A DNA stretch of 39,062 bases from Bacteroidetes bacterium CG18_big_fil_WC_8_21_14_2_50_41_14 (GCA_002771745.1 PCUL01000368.1:15437-54498), one strand, 5' to 3'. Counted from the stretch's first letter, positions 8,917-20,688 are shown. Program-made: numbers and translations. The notes: a model not told the origin generated them from the letters alone.

Positions 8917-8989
8917 ACGGGTGTAGCTCAATTGGTAGAGTGGCGGTCTCCAAAACCGTAGGTTGTGGGTTCGACTCCTACCACCCGTG
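8917..8989 (+). tRNA. tRNA-Trp (anticodon CCA)
   Basis: The acceptor stem ACGGGTG pairs with CACCCGT and the discriminator base is G. The anticodon loop is CTCCAAA within GCGGT/ACCGT, and the T arm is GTGGGTTCGACTCCTAC. CCA is not encoded. It stands between tuf and secE, a position conserved in many bacteria. Confidence 0.95.
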
Positions 8990-9007
8990 CAGATTAAATT
9001 TTCTCAA

Positions 9008-9205
9008 ATGGCAAAGTTCAGTATCAGCAACTATTTTAATGAAAGTTATGACGAGTGGATGCATAAAGTATCCTGGCCAACATGGAGTGAGCTGCAGAAC
9101 AGCGCAATCGTAGTATCCGTTGCTTCCCTTATAATCGCAATTGTGGTTTATTTGATGGATATTTCGTTTTCCAGCGTATTGGAGCGTTTCTACGGGTTGT
9201 TTTAA
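9008..9205 (+). CDS. secE: Preprotein translocase subunit SecE
   Basis: 65 residues from ATG 9008. The longer in-frame extension would overlap tRNA-Trp and is rejected. A short amphipathic N-terminus (FNESYDEWMHKVSWPTWSEL) holds the conserved KVSWPT motif. One transmembrane helix follows (about 30-49: AIVVSVASLIIAIVVYLMDI). This is the single-span form of SecE that clamps SecY in the Sec translocon. It lies directly upstream of nusG, as in most bacteria. Confidence 0.95.
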   Translation: MAKFSISNYFNESYDEWMHKVSWPTWSELQNSAIVVSVASLIIAIVVYLMDISFSSVLERFYGLF

Positions 9206-9287
9206 CCTATAGGATTGTTTCAACACGATAGCTGTTCGATTTATTATATAATTAACTGTTTATAACTATTCACATCACACCTGCAAA

Positions 9288-9833
9288 ATGACCGAGCAAT
9301 CAGGAAAAAAATGGTACGTTGTTAGAGCGATTAGTGGTAAAGAGAAAAAGGTGAAAGAATACCTTGAAAGTGAGATTTCAAATCTCAAACTGCAAGACTT
9401 TATTAGCCAGGTTCTCATACCCACTGAAAAGATCTATCAAATCCGTAAAGGGAAAAAAGTGAGCAAAGAGCGAAACTATTTTCCTGGTTATGTCCTGATT
9501 GAGGCAGAGTTGTCGGGAGAAATCCCACACATCATCAAAAATGTACCCAATGTTCTTGGATTTCTGGGCTCGCATGGCGAACCCGAACCCATCAGGGCTT
9601 CTGAGGTAAAACGGATTTTAGGTAAAGTGGACGAACTCGCCGAATTAGGCGAAGAAGTCAACATCCCCTATATTATAGGTGAAACCGTAACCGTCATCGA
9701 TGGACCTTTTAATAGTTTCAGCGGTGTGATCGAAGAAATCAATGAGGAGAAAAAGAAACTCAAGGTCATGGTGAAAATTTTTGGTAGGAAAACACCTCTC
9801 GAGTTGGGATTTATGCAAGTGGAAAAGGAATAG
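9288..9833 (+). CDS. nusG: Transcription termination/antitermination protein NusG
   Basis: 181 residues. The NGN domain (about 8-115) contains KWYVVRAISGKEKKVKEYL and NYFPGYVLIEAEL. The C-terminal KOW domain (about 128-181) contains GETVTVIDGPFNSFSGVIEEI and ends KTPLELGFMQVEKE. NusG binds the RNA polymerase clamp and couples it to Rho or to ribosomal protein uS10. It stands 82 bp after secE and 36 bp before rplK, consistent with one operon. Confidence 0.97.
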   Translation: MTEQSGKKWYVVRAISGKEKKVKEYLESEISNLKLQDFISQVLIPTEKIYQIRKGKKVSKERNYFPGYVLIEAELSGEIPHIIKNVPNVLGFLGSHGEPEPIRASEVKRILGKVDELAELGEEVNIPYIIGETVTVIDGPFNSFSGVIEEINEEKKKLKVMVKIFGRKTPLELGFMQVEKE

Positions 9834-9869
9834 TGTAGACGTAATCAAAATTTTAAACGTTGGTTTAAA

Positions 9870-10313
9870 ATGGCAAAAGAAATTAGTGGATTAATTAAAT
9901 TACAGATCAAGGGGGGGGCCGCGAATCCTTCTCCACCCGTAGGTCCGGCATTGGGTGCCAAAGGGGTAAATATCATGGAGTTCTGTAAACAGTTTAATGC
10001 TCGTACGCAGGAGCAAGCCGGTAAGGTAACTCCTGTGATCATTACTGTTTATAAGGATAAATCCTTCGATTTTATCATCAAAACACCCCCGGTAGCGGTT
10101 CAGATTATGGAAATAGCTAAATTGAAAAAAGGCTCCGCTGAACCAAACCGTGATAAAGTCGCTACCATTACCTGGGAACAGGTGAAAGACATTGCTGAAG
10201 GCAAGATGAAAGACTTAAATGCTTTCACCATAGAATCAGCGATGACAATGGTGGCCGGTACAGCCAGAAGCATGGGCGTGAGAGTGAAAGGCGAATTCCC
10301 TTCACATGTTTAA
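9870..10313 (+). CDS. rplK: 50S ribosomal protein uL11
   Basis: 147 residues. It contains [19 protein letters not shown] (the proline-rich N-terminal signature of L11), [17 protein letters not shown], and the rRNA-binding C-terminal domain ending [10 protein letters not shown]. It forms the GTPase-associated centre of the 50S subunit together with L10 and L7/L12, which are encoded downstream. ATG 9870; rplA starts 27 bp after the stop. Confidence 0.98.
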   Translation: MAKEISGLIKLQIKGGAANPSPPVGPALGAKGVNIMEFCKQFNARTQEQAGKVTPVIITVYKDKSFDFIIKTPPVAVQIMEIAKLKKGSAEPNRDKVATITWEQVKDIAEGKMKDLNAFTIESAMTMVAGTARSMGVRVKGEFPSHV

Positions 10314-10340
10314 ATACACATCTGTTAACAGGAGAAGAAT

Positions 10341-11042
10341 ATGGCAAAATTGACCAAAAAACACAAAGAAGCTTTAGCCAAATTCGAAAAAAATAAAGAG
10401 TACTCCTTGGCAGAAGCGGTTGAAGTAGTGAGGAAAATTTCCTACACAAAATTCGACCCTTCAGTTGATGTTAGCGTTAGATTGGGCGTTGACCCGCGTA
10501 AAGCGAACCAAATGGTTCGTGGCTCTGTTACCCTGCCTCACGGCACGGGTAAAGACATTCGGGTTCTCGTTCTTTGTACACCTGACAAAGAGGAGGAAGC
10601 TAAAGCAGCAGGAGCCGACCATGTTGGTCTGGACGATTACGTCCAGAAAATCAAGGAAGGCTGGACCGATATTGATGTGGTAATTACCATGCCAAGTGTG
10701 ATGTCCAAGGTAGGTGCCTTAGGTAGGATTTTAGGCCCGAGGGGCTTAATGCCTAACCCAAAGACCGGTACCGTGACCATGGACATTGGTGATGCCGTTA
10801 GGGCATCGAAAGCTGGTAAAATCGACTTTAAAGTCGATAAGTATGGTATTATTCATTCGAGTGTCGGTAAACTAGGTTTTACCAGTGATAAATTAGTTGA
10901 CAATGCTCGTGAGCTCGTCACTAACATTATCAAGCTTAAACCCTCGTCCTCAAAAGGAACTTACGTGAAAAGTATCTTTCTTTCGAGTACCATGAGTCCA
11001 GGTGTAAAAATTGACGTTAAATCAGTAACCACTGCAGGTTAA
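10341..11042 (+). CDS. rplA: 50S ribosomal protein uL1
   Basis: 233 residues, full length. It contains [22 protein letters not shown], the [18 protein letters not shown] motif, and [19 protein letters not shown]. It forms the L1 stalk at the ribosomal E site. In other bacteria L1 also represses its own rplK-rplA mRNA; no such leader structure was identified here. An AGGAG (10330-10334) stands 6 nt before the ATG. rplJ starts only 12 bp after the stop. Confidence 0.98.
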   Translation: MAKLTKKHKEALAKFEKNKEYSLAEAVEVVRKISYTKFDPSVDVSVRLGVDPRKANQMVRGSVTLPHGTGKDIRVLVLCTPDKEEEAKAAGADHVGLDDYVQKIKEGWTDIDVVITMPSVMSKVGALGRILGPRGLMPNPKTGTVTMDIGDAVRASKAGKIDFKVDKYGIIHSSVGKLGFTSDKLVDNARELVTNIIKLKPSSSKGTYVKSIFLSSTMSPGVKIDVKSVTTAG

Positions 11043-11054
11043 AATTCAGGAACT

Positions 11055-11576
11055 ATGAGAAAAGAAGAAAAAAAAGTACTCATCGAGTCCTTAACTCAGC
11101 AGTTGAAAGAGAACAACAATTTCTATTTAACTGATATTTCTACATTAAATGCAGAAGCCACCAGCAAACTCAGAAGGTTAAGTTTTAAAAGCAACATTAA
11201 AATTACTGTTGTTAAAAACACCTTACTGAAAAAAGCCATGGAAAATGTTGAAAAAGATTTTTCAGGACTTTACGTTGCTGTAAAAGGCCAGACCGCTGTT
11301 ATGTTCAGTGAAGCAGGTAATGCGCCTGCCCTTATGATTAAGGATTATAGAAAGAAAAGTGCTTATCCCATTCTTAAAGCCGCCTACATTGAAGAAACGG
11401 TTTATTTGGGTGACGATCAGATCGACTTTCTTATTTCTATTAAATCGAAGAATGAACTGGTTGCCGATCTGATAGCCTTGTTGCAGTCACCTGCAAAGAA
11501 TGTGATTTCTGCACTACAATCCGGCGGTCAAAAACTATCCGGAATTCTGGAAACCCTGAGTGAAAAAGGGAACTAA
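11055..11576 (+). CDS. rplJ: 50S ribosomal protein uL10
   Basis: 173 residues. The N-terminal globular domain contains NNNFYLTDISTLNAEATSKL and IKITVVKNTLLKKAM. The C-terminal helix (about 130-173: SPAKNVISALQSGGQKLSGIL) is the scaffold that carries the L7/L12 dimers. It lies in the rplK-rplA-rplJ-rplL order with a 12-bp gap before it, so the separate rplJ leader known from E. coli is absent. Confidence 0.97.
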   Translation: MRKEEKKVLIESLTQQLKENNNFYLTDISTLNAEATSKLRRLSFKSNIKITVVKNTLLKKAMENVEKDFSGLYVAVKGQTAVMFSEAGNAPALMIKDYRKKSAYPILKAAYIEETVYLGDDQIDFLISIKSKNELVADLIALLQSPAKNVISALQSGGQKLSGILETLSEKGN

Positions 11577-11634
11577 TAGTATATTATATTTGAGTTAAAG
11601 ATTTATTATTCAGAACATTAAAAAGTAAAATAAA

Positions 11635-12009
11635 ATGGCAGATTTAAAAGCATTTGCGGAACAACTGGTAAACTTAACTGTTAAAGAAGTTAACGAACTG
11701 GCGGCTATCCTTAAAAACGAATACGGAATTGAACCTGCAGCCGCGGCTGTAGCTATTGCTGGTCCTGCTGCCGCTGCTGAAGCGGTGGAAGAAGAGCAGA
11801 CATCATTTGATGTAATCCTCAAGGCGGCCGGTCAATCAAAATTGGCCGTAGTTAAATTGGTGAAAGAATTAACCAGTTTAGGATTGAAAGAGTCGAAGGA
11901 ATTAGTTGACTCCGCTCCAAAAGCAATTAAAGAAGGTGTAACTAAAGATGAAGCCAACGTACTGAAATCTCAGCTTGAAGAAGCTGGTGCAGAAGTTGAG
12001 ATAAAATAA
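11635..12009 (+). CDS. rplL: 50S ribosomal protein bL12 (L7/L12)
   Basis: 124 residues. The N-terminal dimerisation helices ([21 protein letters not shown]) and the alanine-rich hinge ([20 protein letters not shown]) precede the C-terminal factor-binding domain ([20 protein letters not shown], then [15 protein letters not shown]). It recruits translational GTPases, including EF-Tu encoded nearby. It lies 58 bp after rplJ. A strong hairpin separates it from rpoB. Confidence 0.98.
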   Translation: MADLKAFAEQLVNLTVKEVNELAAILKNEYGIEPAAAAVAIAGPAAAAEAVEEEQTSFDVILKAAGQSKLAVVKLVKELTSLGLKESKELVDSAPKAIKEGVTKDEANVLKSQLEEAGAEVEIK

Positions 12010-12036
12010 CATCTCAATTGTACACTAAAAGACGTT

Positions 12037-12065
12037 AACCTCTGCCCCAATTTGGGGTAGAGGTT
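12037..12065 (+). promoter_or_regulatory. Hairpin in the rplL-rpoB intergenic region (attenuator or processing site)
   Basis: AACCTCT, G, CCCC (12037-12048), a 5-nt loop AATTT, then GGGG, T, AGAGGTT (12054-12065) give a 12-pair stem with one G-U. No T-run follows. In E. coli the same gap holds an attenuator and an RNase III site. The position suggests an analogous control of RNA polymerase versus ribosomal protein output. Confidence 0.55.
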
Positions 12066-12145
12066 TGCGCCTATATGCTCTTATATATCATTCTTTCAAT
12101 TTAACTGGCTCAAAACCAGATCTTGTTAACTTAATACTGTAAGTC

Positions 12146-15100
12146 TTGGCTGAAATACAAACCGGAAGAATTAGTTTCGCATCCACAAAAAATCAACTTC
12201 CTTACCCCGATTTTTTGGACATTCAGTTAAAGTCTTTTCAAGACTTTTTCCAGTTGGAAACAAATCCTGAAAACCGCAGGAACGAAGGCCTTTTTAGGGT
12301 TTTCGCCGAAAATTTTCCAATTACCGATGCGAGAAACAACTTTGTACTCGAATTTTTAGATTATTATGTCGATCCTCCCCGCTATGCAATTGAGGAAGCG
12401 ATTGAACGTGGATTAACATACAGTGTCCCGCTTAAGGCAAAACTTAAGCTATACTGTACCGATCCCGATCACGAAGATTTTGAAACCATCGTTCAGGACG
12501 TTTATTTGGGTATGATCCCTTATATGACTCCCAAAGGTACATTCGTGGTGAATGGAGCCGAACGTGTTGTTGTTTCACAGCTTCATAGATCTCCGGGTGT
12601 GTTTTTCGGACAACACCGCCATGCCAACGGTACACAGCTTTATTCAGCGCGTATTATTCCTTTTAAGGGATCTTGGATGGAGTTCTCCACCGACATCAAC
12701 AACGTGATGTATGCATACATCGATCGTAAGAAAAAAATGCCTGTCACCACACTTTTGAGGGCTATCGGTTATGAAACTGACCGCGATATCCTCGAAATTT
12801 TTAATCTCGCCGAAGAGGTTAAAGTGAGCAAGGCTGGTCTTAAACGTGTCCTGGGTCGTAAATTGGCTGCCCGCGTGGTTCGGTCATGGTTCGAGGATTT
12901 TGTGGATGAGGATACAGGTGAAGTGGTTACCATCGAAAGAAATGATGTTATCATCGAACGTGAAACCATTCTCGAGAATGACCATATCGACCGGATTGTG
13001 GACGCAGGTGTAAAATCTATCCTTTTACATAAGGACGATCCTACCTTGGCCGACTATTCTATCATTTTCAATACATTACAGAAAGATACCACCAATTCTG
13101 AAAAAGAAGCCGTGGAATTTATCTATTTCCAGTTGCGTAACGCGCTTCCACCTGATGAAGAAACTGCTCGTGGAATCTTCGAGAAGCTCTTCTTCTCAGA
13201 TAAAAGATACGATCTTGGTGAAGTAGGACGGTATCGCATTAACAAGAAACTGAATATCAATACTTCAATGTCAATCAAGGTGCTAACCAAAGAGGACATT
13301 ATATTGATTATAAAATACCTCATCAAACTGGTGAACAATAAAACCATCGTTGATGATATCGACCATTTAAGTAATCGCAGGGTACGTACTGTGGGCGAGC
13401 AGCTCTCTAATCAATTTGGTGTTGGATTGGCTCGTATGGCTCGTACTATCCGCGAGCGAATGAACGTTCGTGATAACGAGGTGTTTACACCCACCGACCT
13501 CATCAATGCCAAGACGCTTTCATCGGTGATTAACTCATTCTTCGGTACCAACGCGTTGTCACAGTTCATGGATCAAACCAACCCTCTGAGTGAAATTACT
13601 CACAAGCGCCGTATTTCGGCTCTGGGACCGGGTGGTTTGTCGCGTGAACGCGCCGGGTTTGAAGTACGTGACGTCCATTATACCCATTATGGACGGTTGT
13701 GTACCATCGAAACACCTGAAGGACCCAATATTGGACTCATTTCCTCTCTTTGTGTTTATGCTCAGATTAACAATTTGGGCTTTATCGAAACCCCATACCG
13801 AAATGTCATCAAAGGATCCATTGATTATTCTCATAAACCTATCTATTTAAGCGCGGAAGAGGAAGAGGACAAAATTATAGCTCAGGCAAGCACGCTTGTA
13901 TCCGATACCGGGCAATTCGTCCGTGAAAAGGTGAAAGTGCGTTACCAGGCTGATTACCCGATTACCCCGCGTGAAGAAGTTCACCTGATCGACATTGCCC
14001 CTAACCAAATTGCCTCCATTGCTGCTTCATTGATTCCTTTTCTTGAACATGATGATGCCAACCGTGCCCTGATGGGATCGAATATGATGCGTCAGGCAGT
14101 TCCTCTGTTAAATGCCGAAGCTCCAATTGTTGGTACCGGTATCGAAGGAAACGTGGCCCGTGACTCACGCGTTCTCATCAATGCACAAGGAGAAGGAAGT
14201 GTTGAATATGTTGATGCAGAGAGGATTGTAATCCGTTATATCCGCGATGAAGAAGATCGATTGGTGAGCTTTGACGATGACCTTAAAACGTATCACCTGG
14301 TTAAATTTCAACGTACCAACCAAAATACTTCCATCAACTTACGGCCTATCGTGCACAAAGGTGATAAAGTGGTAAAAGGCCAGGTGCTTTGTGAAGGATA
14401 TGCCACTCAAAACGGTGAATTGGCCTTGGGACGAAACCTGATGGTGGCATTTATGCCTTGGAAAGGATATAATTTTGAGGATGCCATCGTTATTTCTGAG
14501 AAAATCGTAAAAGAAGATATTTTTACATCTGTACATATTGAGGAATTTTCTTTGGATGTCCGTGATACAAAACGAGGCATCGAAGAGCTTACGAACGATA
14601 TTCCAAACGTGAGCGCGGAAGCAACCAAAGATCTCAACGAAGATGGTTTGATACGCATTGGTGCTGAAGTAAATGAAGGTGATATATTGATTGGCAAAAT
14701 CACGCCTAAAGGCGAAAGCGATCCAACACCTGAAGAAAAACTTCTCCGAGCCATATTTGGTGACAAGGCTGGTGACGTGAAAAACGCCTCTCTTAAGGCT
14801 CCACCATCTATGAAAGGCGTTGTTATTGGCAGCAGTCTGTTTTCCAGGTCGGTGAAAGACAAAAAATCCAAAAACCGTGAAAAAGAAATCCTGGCTGTAT
14901 TGGAAGCTGAGTATAACAAAAATTATGCTGAGTTAAAAGTAAAGCTGATAGACAAAATGTCGCAGTTGGTGGGCGGACGTACTTCACAAGGTGTTACCAA
15001 CAATTACGGCGAAATGGTCGTTGCCCCTAAAGTTAAGTTTACACAAAAAATTCTTCAGGGAATCGATTACACCGAAATAAACCCTGATAAATGGACCACC

Positions 15101-15952
15101 GACAAAGATAAAAACGACCTTGTTAAGATACTGATCAATAACTTTATCATCAAGTACAAAGAGCTGCTTGGAATATACAACCGCAAACAGTTTGTTGCCT
15201 CTGTGGGCGATGAGCTTCCAAATGGTATTGTACAAATGGCTAAAGTTTATATTGCTAAAAAGCGTAAGCTTAAAGTGGGTGATAAAATGGCCGGTCGTCA
15301 TGGTAATAAGGGGATTGTGGCTCGTATTGTTCGTGAAGAAGACATGCCATTTCTCGAAGATGGAACCCCTGTTGACATCGTGTTGAATCCATTGGGCGTA
15401 CCTTCGCGTATGAACCTTGGACAGATCTACGAAACTGTTTTGGGTTGGGCCGGTAAAAAATTGGGATTGACTTTTGGAACCCCTATTTTTGATGGTGCTT
15501 CTGTTGACCAAATCAATCAATATATGGTAAAAGCAGGATTGCCGGTTAATGGCAGTACCTACTTGTATGATGGCGGCACAGGCGAACGTTTCGACCAGCC
15601 AGCCACCGTTGGTTATATCTATATGCTGAAACTTCACCATATGGTGGATGATAAAATGCATGCCAGATCAATTGGCCCATACTCGCTCATTACGCAGCAG
15701 CCTCTGGGGGGTAAAGCCCAGTTTGGAGGACAGCGTTTTGGAGAAATGGAGGTTTGGGCTCTTGAAGCCTTTGGTGCTGCTAACATTCTCCAGGAAATTT
15801 TAACAGTTAAATCTGACGACGTTACCGGTAGGGCAAAAGCCTACGAAGCGATTGTAAAAGGAGAGGTAATGCCTATCCCCAACGTACCTGAATCGTTTAA
15901 CGTACTCGTGCACGAATTGCGCGGACTTGGGCTCGAACTGAGTTTCGATTAA
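12146..15952 (+). CDS. rpoB: DNA-directed RNA polymerase subunit beta (TTG start)
   Basis: 1268 residues, full length for Bacteroidota. It opens [20 protein letters not shown]. The rifampicin region is visible as [34 protein letters not shown] and [17 protein letters not shown]. The C-terminal half holds [15 protein letters not shown] and ends [19 protein letters not shown] and [11 protein letters not shown]. The reading frame has a stop (TAA, 12140-12142) two codons before the TTG at 12146, and no ATG lies between them. TTG is therefore the only start that keeps the conserved N-terminus. The codon may lower translation relative to the L7/L12 gene upstream. rpoC follows after 36 bp. Confidence 0.97.
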   Translation: MAEIQTGRISFASTKNQLPYPDFLDIQLKSFQDFFQLETNPENRRNEGLFRVFAENFPITDARNNFVLEFLDYYVDPPRYAIEEAIERGLTYSVPLKAKLKLYCTDPDHEDFETIVQDVYLGMIPYMTPKGTFVVNGAERVVVSQLHRSPGVFFGQHRHANGTQLYSARIIPFKGSWMEFSTDINNVMYAYIDRKKKMPVTTLLRAIGYETDRDILEIFNLAEEVKVSKAGLKRVLGRKLAARVVRSWFEDFVDEDTGEVVTIERNDVIIERETILENDHIDRIVDAGVKSILLHKDDPTLADYSIIFNTLQKDTTNSEKEAVEFIYFQLRNALPPDEETARGIFEKLFFSDKRYDLGEVGRYRINKKLNINTSMSIKVLTKEDIILIIKYLIKLVNNKTIVDDIDHLSNRRVRTVGEQLSNQFGVGLARMARTIRERMNVRDNEVFTPTDLINAKTLSSVINSFFGTNALSQFMDQTNPLSEITHKRRISALGPGGLSRERAGFEVRDVHYTHYGRLCTIETPEGPNIGLISSLCVYAQINNLGFIETPYRNVIKGSIDYSHKPIYLSAEEEEDKIIAQASTLVSDTGQFVREKVKVRYQADYPITPREEVHLIDIAPNQIASIAASLIPFLEHDDANRALMGSNMMRQAVPLLNAEAPIVGTGIEGNVARDSRVLINAQGEGSVEYVDAERIVIRYIRDEEDRLVSFDDDLKTYHLVKFQRTNQNTSINLRPIVHKGDKVVKGQVLCEGYATQNGELALGRNLMVAFMPWKGYNFEDAIVISEKIVKEDIFTSVHIEEFSLDVRDTKRGIEELTNDIPNVSAEATKDLNEDGLIRIGAEVNEGDILIGKITPKGESDPTPEEKLLRAIFGDKAGDVKNASLKAPPSMKGVVIGSSLFSRSVKDKKSKNREKEILAVLEAEYNKNYAELKVKLIDKMSQLVGGRTSQGVTNNYGEMVVAPKVKFTQKILQGIDYTEINPDKWTTDKDKNDLVKILINNFIIKYKELLGIYNRKQFVASVGDELPNGIVQMAKVYIAKKRKLKVGDKMAGRHGNKGIVARIVREEDMPFLEDGTPVDIVLNPLGVPSRMNLGQIYETVLGWAGKKLGLTFGTPIFDGASVDQINQYMVKAGLPVNGSTYLYDGGTGERFDQPATVGYIYMLKLHHMVDDKMHARSIGPYSLITQQPLGGKAQFGGQRFGEMEVWALEAFGAANILQEILTVKSDDVTGRAKAYEAIVKGEVMPIPNVPESFNVLVHELRGLGLELSFD

Positions 15953-15988
15953 ACTTTAGTAAACCTGATAAAAATAATAGGATAACAT

Positions 15989-18900
15989 ATGGCTTTCAGA
16001 AAAGATAGTAAAATTCCGAGCACGTTTAACAACATCACCATTAGTCTGGCCTCTCCTGAATCGATTCTCGACAGGTCGCATGGCGAGGTGTTAAAACCGG
16101 AAACCATCAATTACCGTACTTACAAACCTGAACGTGATGGCTTGTTCTGTGAGAGGATATTCGGACCCATCAAGGACTACGAGTGCCACTGTGGTAAATA
16201 TAAACGGATCCGGTACAAAGGAATCGTTTGCGACCGTTGCGGTGTAGAAGTAACAGAAAAGAAAGTACGCCGCGAGCGAATGGGCCACATTCAACTGGTG
16301 GTGCCGGTAGTTCACATTTGGTTTTTCCGCTCGCTGCCAAATAAAATTGGTTCAATGCTCGGCCTTCAGACAAAAAAACTGGAGATGATCATTTATTACG
16401 AACGGTATGTAGTAATCAACCCGGGTATTAAAAAAGGCAATGGTGTTGAATACCTGGATTTTCTCACGGAAGAGGAATACTTTGATATTTTAGATACTTT
16501 ACCGCCAGAAAACCAACATCTCGATGATACGCACCCGGACAAGTTTATTGCCAAGATGGGTGCAGAGGCCGTTCGTGATTTGCTTTCACGCCTCGACCTG
16601 GATAAAATGTCCTATGAATTAAGACATAAAGCCAATACTGAAACTTCTCAACAACGCAAGGCGGATGCGCTGAAACGTTTGCAGGTTTTCGAAGCCTTCC
16701 GTGATGCACGTAACCGTGCTGAAAATCGACCTGAATGGATGATTGTGCAGATCGTACCAGTGATTCCTCCTGAATTGCGTCCTTTGGTTCCATTGGATGG
16801 TGGGCGTTTTGCAACTTCCGACCTGAATGACCTTTACCGCAGGGTGATCATACGTAACAACCGGTTGAAACGACTGATAGAAATTAAAGCTCCTGATGTG
16901 ATCATGCGCAATGAAAAGCGGATGCTTCAGGAAGCTGTTGATTCACTTTTGGATAATTCCAGAAAATCGAGCGCCGTTAAAACCGAATCGAACCGACCAT
17001 TGAAATCCTTAAGCGATAGCCTGAAAGGAAAACAAGGAAGATTCCGCCAGAACCTGCTGGGTAAACGCGTGGATTATTCCGGACGTTCGGTCATCGTGGT
17101 TGGTCCTGATCTTCAGCTAAATGAATGTGGTTTGCCAAAAGCCATGGCGGCAGAATTGTTTAAACCATTTATTATCAGAAAATTGCTGGAGCGCGGGATT
17201 GTAAAAACCGTGAAATCGGCAAAAAAAATTGTAGAACGAAAAGACGCCGTGGTTTGGGATATTCTTGAAAATATCCTCAAAGGCCATCCTGTCTTGTTAA
17301 ACCGTGCTCCTACATTGCACCGGTTGGGTATCCAGGCTTTTCAGCCAAAACTGGTTGAAGGCAAAGCCATTCAACTTCACCCATTGGTATGTACCGCGTT
17401 CAACGCCGACTTCGATGGTGACCAGATGGCTGTTCACGTTCCACTTGGAAACGCAGCCGTGTTGGAAGCTCAAATTTTAATGCTTGCTTCGCATAATATC
17501 CTGAATCCTGCCAATGGAGCTCCAATCATGGTGCCTTCCCAGGACATGGTTCTTGGACTTTACTATATTACTAAACCCAGGAAAAGCACACCCGATCATC
17601 CTGTTAAAGGAGAGGGCATGAGTTTCTATTCGCCGGAAGAAGTAAATATTGCTTACAACGAGAAAAGAGTGGATTTGCATGCCATTATCAATGTGAAGGT
17701 GGATGACGTGGTAGATGGTGTCGCGGTAAACAGGATGATTGAAACCTCTGTTGGTCGCGTGATGTTTAACCAGTTTGTTCCGAAAGAATACGGTTACATC
17801 AATGCCCTGATGACTAAAAAGGCACTCCGCGATATCATTGGTGGCATATTGAAAGTGACCAGCACGGACGTAACGGCCCGTTTTCTCGATGACATTAAAC
17901 ATCTGGGATTTACCATGGCATTTAAGGGCGGACTTTCCTTTAGCCTTGGTAACGTGATGGTGCCTGAAATCAAAGTATCGTTGGTTAAGAAAGCCAACGA
18001 TGAAGTTGAAGAGGTGTTGAATAACTATAATATGGGATTTATCACCAACAACGAGCGTTATAACCAGATTATTGATATCTGGACACATGCCAACTCGCAT
18101 TTGACCAACACCCTGATGAAAGAACTTTCTCAGGACGATCAAGGATTTAATCCCGTATATATGATGCTCGATTCCGGGGCTCGTGGTTCCAAGGAACAAA
18201 TTCGGCAGCTTTCCGGGATGAGGGGTTTGATGGCAAAACCACAAAAATCGGGTGCCAAAGGAGGTGAGATTATTGAAAACCCGATTCTTTCTAACTTTAA
18301 GGAAGGCCTTTCAGTACTTGAGTACTTTATTTCTACTCACGGTGCACGTAAAGGTTTGGCAGATACTGCACTTAAAACTGCTGATGCCGGTTATCTGACG
18401 CGTAGGTTAGTCGACGTAGCTCAGGATGTGGTTATTAATGAGGTAGACTGTGGAACTCTTCGCGGTTTAACCATTAATGCATTAAAGAAAAATGAAGATA
18501 TCGTTGAATCGTTGTACGACCGTATTCTTGGCCGTGTCGCCCTGCACGATGTATATCATCCAATTACAGGTGAGGTAATTATCGAGGCAGGCCTGGAAAT
18601 CACCGAAGACATCGCCAAAATCATCGAGGATTCAAGCATTGAAGGTGTTGAAATTCGTTCAGTACTTACCTGCGAATCAAAACGAGGTGTTTGTGCGTTG
18701 TGTTATGGTCGTAACCTGGCTTCAGGCCGACTGGTTCAGGATGGAGAAGCTGTTGGTGTAATTGCCGCTCAATCTATCGGAGAACCCGGTACCCAGCTTA
18801 CATTGAGAACATTCCACCAGGGAGGTACGGCGTCTAACGTTGGAAGTACATCGAAGATTGATAGCAAATTTGATGGACACCTCGAAATTGAAGAATTAAG

Positions 18901-20278
18901 AACAGTTGATTTCACCAACAACGAGGGTAAAAAATACCAGGTTGTGGTTGGCCGTTCGGCTGAAATGAGAATTCTTGACCCTTCTACCGGCGTGGTTCTG
19001 GCCTCTGCCAACATTCCATATTCTGCTAACTTATATATCAAGAATGGCTCGAATGTAAAAAAAGGAGACATCATTGCTGACTGGGATCCTTATAATGCTG
19101 TCATTGTTTCTGAAACGGCGGGTACGATTTCGTTTGAGCATATCATCGAAGGTATTACCTACCGCGTTGAATCGGATGACCAAACAGGTTATTTTGAAAA
19201 AGTAATCGTGGAATCCCGGTTGAAAAACAAGAATCCGATCATTAAAATCCTGAACAAGGATGGGATTATTCTTAATACCTATGACATGCCTGTTGGTTCG
19301 CACATTCTTGTTGAAGAAGGAGCCTCAATAAAAGCCGGTGATTTATTGGTTAAAATCCCCCGTGCTTTTGGGAAATCTGGTGACATCACCGGAGGTCTTC
19401 CCCGCGTAACCGAATTGTTTGAGGCCCGTAACCCTTCCGATCCTGCTGTAGTTTCCGAAATTGACGGTGTAGTTAGTTTTAGTCAAAAACTAAAACGTGG
19501 TAACCGGGAAGTGGTGATTACTTCAAAAACAGGAGAAGAAAAGAAATACCTGGTACCAACCTCAAAACAGATTCTGGCACAAAAAAATGACTTTGTAAAG
19601 GCAGGTACACCTTTATCTGACGGCGTTATGACACCATCTGATATTTTGGCAATCAAAGGCCCAATGGCTGTACAGGAATATATCGTTAACGAAATCCAGG
19701 AGGTATATCGCCTTCAGGGGGTAAAAATTAATGATAAACATTTTGAAACCATTGTCCGTCAGATGATGCGCAAAGTAAGAGTTGAAGATTCAGGTGACAC
19801 GCGGTTTCTGGAGGGAGAACTGGTAAACAGGATTGACTTCCACGAAGTGAATGATGAAATTTATGGACAAATGGTGGTGGTTGATCCAGGTGAATCAGAA
19901 AACCTGCTCCAGGGTCAGATTATAACTGCTCGTAAATTGCGTGATGATAACTCCGCTTTAAAAAGGCGCGACAAACAGTTGGCTGAAGCACGTCCTGCCC
20001 AACCGGCAACAGGTACACAGGTGTTGCAGGGTATTACCCGTGCTTCTCTTCAAACCAACAGTTGGATCTCCGCAGCTTCATTCCAGGAAACTACCAAGGT
20101 GTTAACAGTGGCCTCCATCAGTGCAAAAACTGATAATCTGCTCGGTTTGAAGGAAAATGTGATTGTCGGTCATAAGATCCCTGCAGGTTCAGGTTTACGC
20201 AAGTATGAAGATATCATTGTAGGCTCCAAAGAGGATTATGAATCTGTAATGAAGCACGATAACCAGATCGATATCTAA
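15989..20278 (+). CDS. rpoC: DNA-directed RNA polymerase subunit beta'
   Basis: 1429 residues. The N-terminal zinc-binding cysteines are in [20 protein letters not shown]. The active-site [12 protein letters not shown] motif holds the three Mg-binding aspartates, preceded by [14 protein letters not shown] and [15 protein letters not shown]. The second zinc site is [13 protein letters not shown], and the trigger-loop region carries [18 protein letters not shown]. The C-terminus has the usual Bacteroidota form ([20 protein letters not shown]). It is complete with no frameshift. A 12-bp-stem hairpin follows 6 bp after the stop. Confidence 0.98.
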   Translation: MAFRKDSKIPSTFNNITISLASPESILDRSHGEVLKPETINYRTYKPERDGLFCERIFGPIKDYECHCGKYKRIRYKGIVCDRCGVEVTEKKVRRERMGHIQLVVPVVHIWFFRSLPNKIGSMLGLQTKKLEMIIYYERYVVINPGIKKGNGVEYLDFLTEEEYFDILDTLPPENQHLDDTHPDKFIAKMGAEAVRDLLSRLDLDKMSYELRHKANTETSQQRKADALKRLQVFEAFRDARNRAENRPEWMIVQIVPVIPPELRPLVPLDGGRFATSDLNDLYRRVIIRNNRLKRLIEIKAPDVIMRNEKRMLQEAVDSLLDNSRKSSAVKTESNRPLKSLSDSLKGKQGRFRQNLLGKRVDYSGRSVIVVGPDLQLNECGLPKAMAAELFKPFIIRKLLERGIVKTVKSAKKIVERKDAVVWDILENILKGHPVLLNRAPTLHRLGIQAFQPKLVEGKAIQLHPLVCTAFNADFDGDQMAVHVPLGNAAVLEAQILMLASHNILNPANGAPIMVPSQDMVLGLYYITKPRKSTPDHPVKGEGMSFYSPEEVNIAYNEKRVDLHAIINVKVDDVVDGVAVNRMIETSVGRVMFNQFVPKEYGYINALMTKKALRDIIGGILKVTSTDVTARFLDDIKHLGFTMAFKGGLSFSLGNVMVPEIKVSLVKKANDEVEEVLNNYNMGFITNNERYNQIIDIWTHANSHLTNTLMKELSQDDQGFNPVYMMLDSGARGSKEQIRQLSGMRGLMAKPQKSGAKGGEIIENPILSNFKEGLSVLEYFISTHGARKGLADTALKTADAGYLTRRLVDVAQDVVINEVDCGTLRGLTINALKKNEDIVESLYDRILGRVALHDVYHPITGEVIIEAGLEITEDIAKIIEDSSIEGVEIRSVLTCESKRGVCALCYGRNLASGRLVQDGEAVGVIAAQSIGEPGTQLTLRTFHQGGTASNVGSTSKIDSKFDGHLEIEELRTVDFTNNEGKKYQVVVGRSAEMRILDPSTGVVLASANIPYSANLYIKNGSNVKKGDIIADWDPYNAVIVSETAGTISFEHIIEGITYRVESDDQTGYFEKVIVESRLKNKNPIIKILNKDGIILNTYDMPVGSHILVEEGASIKAGDLLVKIPRAFGKSGDITGGLPRVTELFEARNPSDPAVVSEIDGVVSFSQKLKRGNREVVITSKTGEEKKYLVPTSKQILAQKNDFVKAGTPLSDGVMTPSDILAIKGPMAVQEYIVNEIQEVYRLQGVKINDKHFETIVRQMMRKVRVEDSGDTRFLEGELVNRIDFHEVNDEIYGQMVVVDPGESENLLQGQIITARKLRDDNSALKRRDKQLAEARPAQPATGTQVLQGITRASLQTNSWISAASFQETTKVLTVASISAKTDNLLGLKENVIVGHKIPAGSGLRKYEDIIVGSKEDYESVMKHDNQIDI

Positions 20279-20284
20279 AATCTC

Positions 20285-20318
20285 ATAACGAGCACCTTTT
20301 TGAAAAGGTGCTCGTTAT
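20285..20318 (+). terminator. Strong perfect hairpin after rpoC
   Basis: ATAACGAGCACC (20285-20296) and GGTGCTCGTTAT (20307-20318) are exact reverse complements around TTTTTGAAAA, which can extend the stem by four more pairs. No T-run follows (ATATAAAA), so it may be a weak terminator or a 3'-end stabiliser. The DUF3467 gene starts 15 bp later and would need read-through or its own promoter. Confidence 0.6.
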
Positions 20319-20333
20319 ATAAAACCAACTATC

Positions 20334-20648
20334 ATGGAAGAACAAAAAAATGCCAATAAGATCAACATCGATTTGCCTGAAGACATTGCCGAAGGCATCT
20401 ACTCTAATTTGGCCATCATCACCCACTCACATGCCGAGTTTATTATTGATTTTGTAAAACTGATGCCTGGTGCACCAAAGGCCAAAGTTAAATCCAGAAT
20501 CATTCTGACACCGGAACATGCCAAGCGTTTGTATAAAGCCTTGCAAGACAATGTGAAGAAATTCGAGGCGATCCATGGTATTATTAAAGAGTCAAAAGAC
20601 GGTGGTTTGCCCCCCTTTTCACTGGGAGGGCCTACTGCTCAGGCATAA
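20334..20648 (+). CDS. DUF3467 family protein
   Basis: 104 residues, a small soluble protein. It contains KINIDLPEDIAEGIYSNLAI, SHAEFIIDFVKLMPG and KSRIILTPEHAKRLYKALQDN, the DUF3467 signature as I know it. No enzymatic motif is visible. The family's function is not established. Genes of this family are often found next to rpoC in Bacteroidota, as here (55 bp downstream), which suggests a link to transcription; that is inference. A canonical terminator follows 6 bp after the stop. Confidence 0.8.
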   Translation: MEEQKNANKINIDLPEDIAEGIYSNLAIITHSHAEFIIDFVKLMPGAPKAKVKSRIILTPEHAKRLYKALQDNVKKFEAIHGIIKESKDGGLPPFSLGGPTAQA

Positions 20649-20654
20649 CTTTAC

Positions 20655-20680
20655 AAAGCTCCATTTTTGGGGCTTTTTTT
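20655..20680 (+). terminator. Rho-independent terminator after the DUF3467 gene
   Basis: AAAGCTCC (20655-20662) pairs with GGGGCTTT (20669-20676) with one G-U pair around a 6-nt loop and ends in a T-run to 20680. It closes the rpoBC block. It also lies 9 bp past the stop of the convergent NUDIX gene and may serve both strands. Confidence 0.8.
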
Positions 20681-20688
20681 ATGTAAAA

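Noticed and set aside
8865-9007. An upstream extension of secE across tRNA-Trp
   Set aside because: The region folds as tRNA-Trp, and the SecE family begins at the MAKFSISNYF start.
14407-15661. Long minus-strand open frames (170 and 225 codons) inside rpoB
   Set aside because: They are antisense to an intact, highly conserved rpoB frame and have no recognisable domain; they are by-products of codon use.
17477-18244. A 255-codon minus-strand open frame inside rpoC
   Set aside because: It is entirely antisense to conserved rpoC sequence with no family resemblance.
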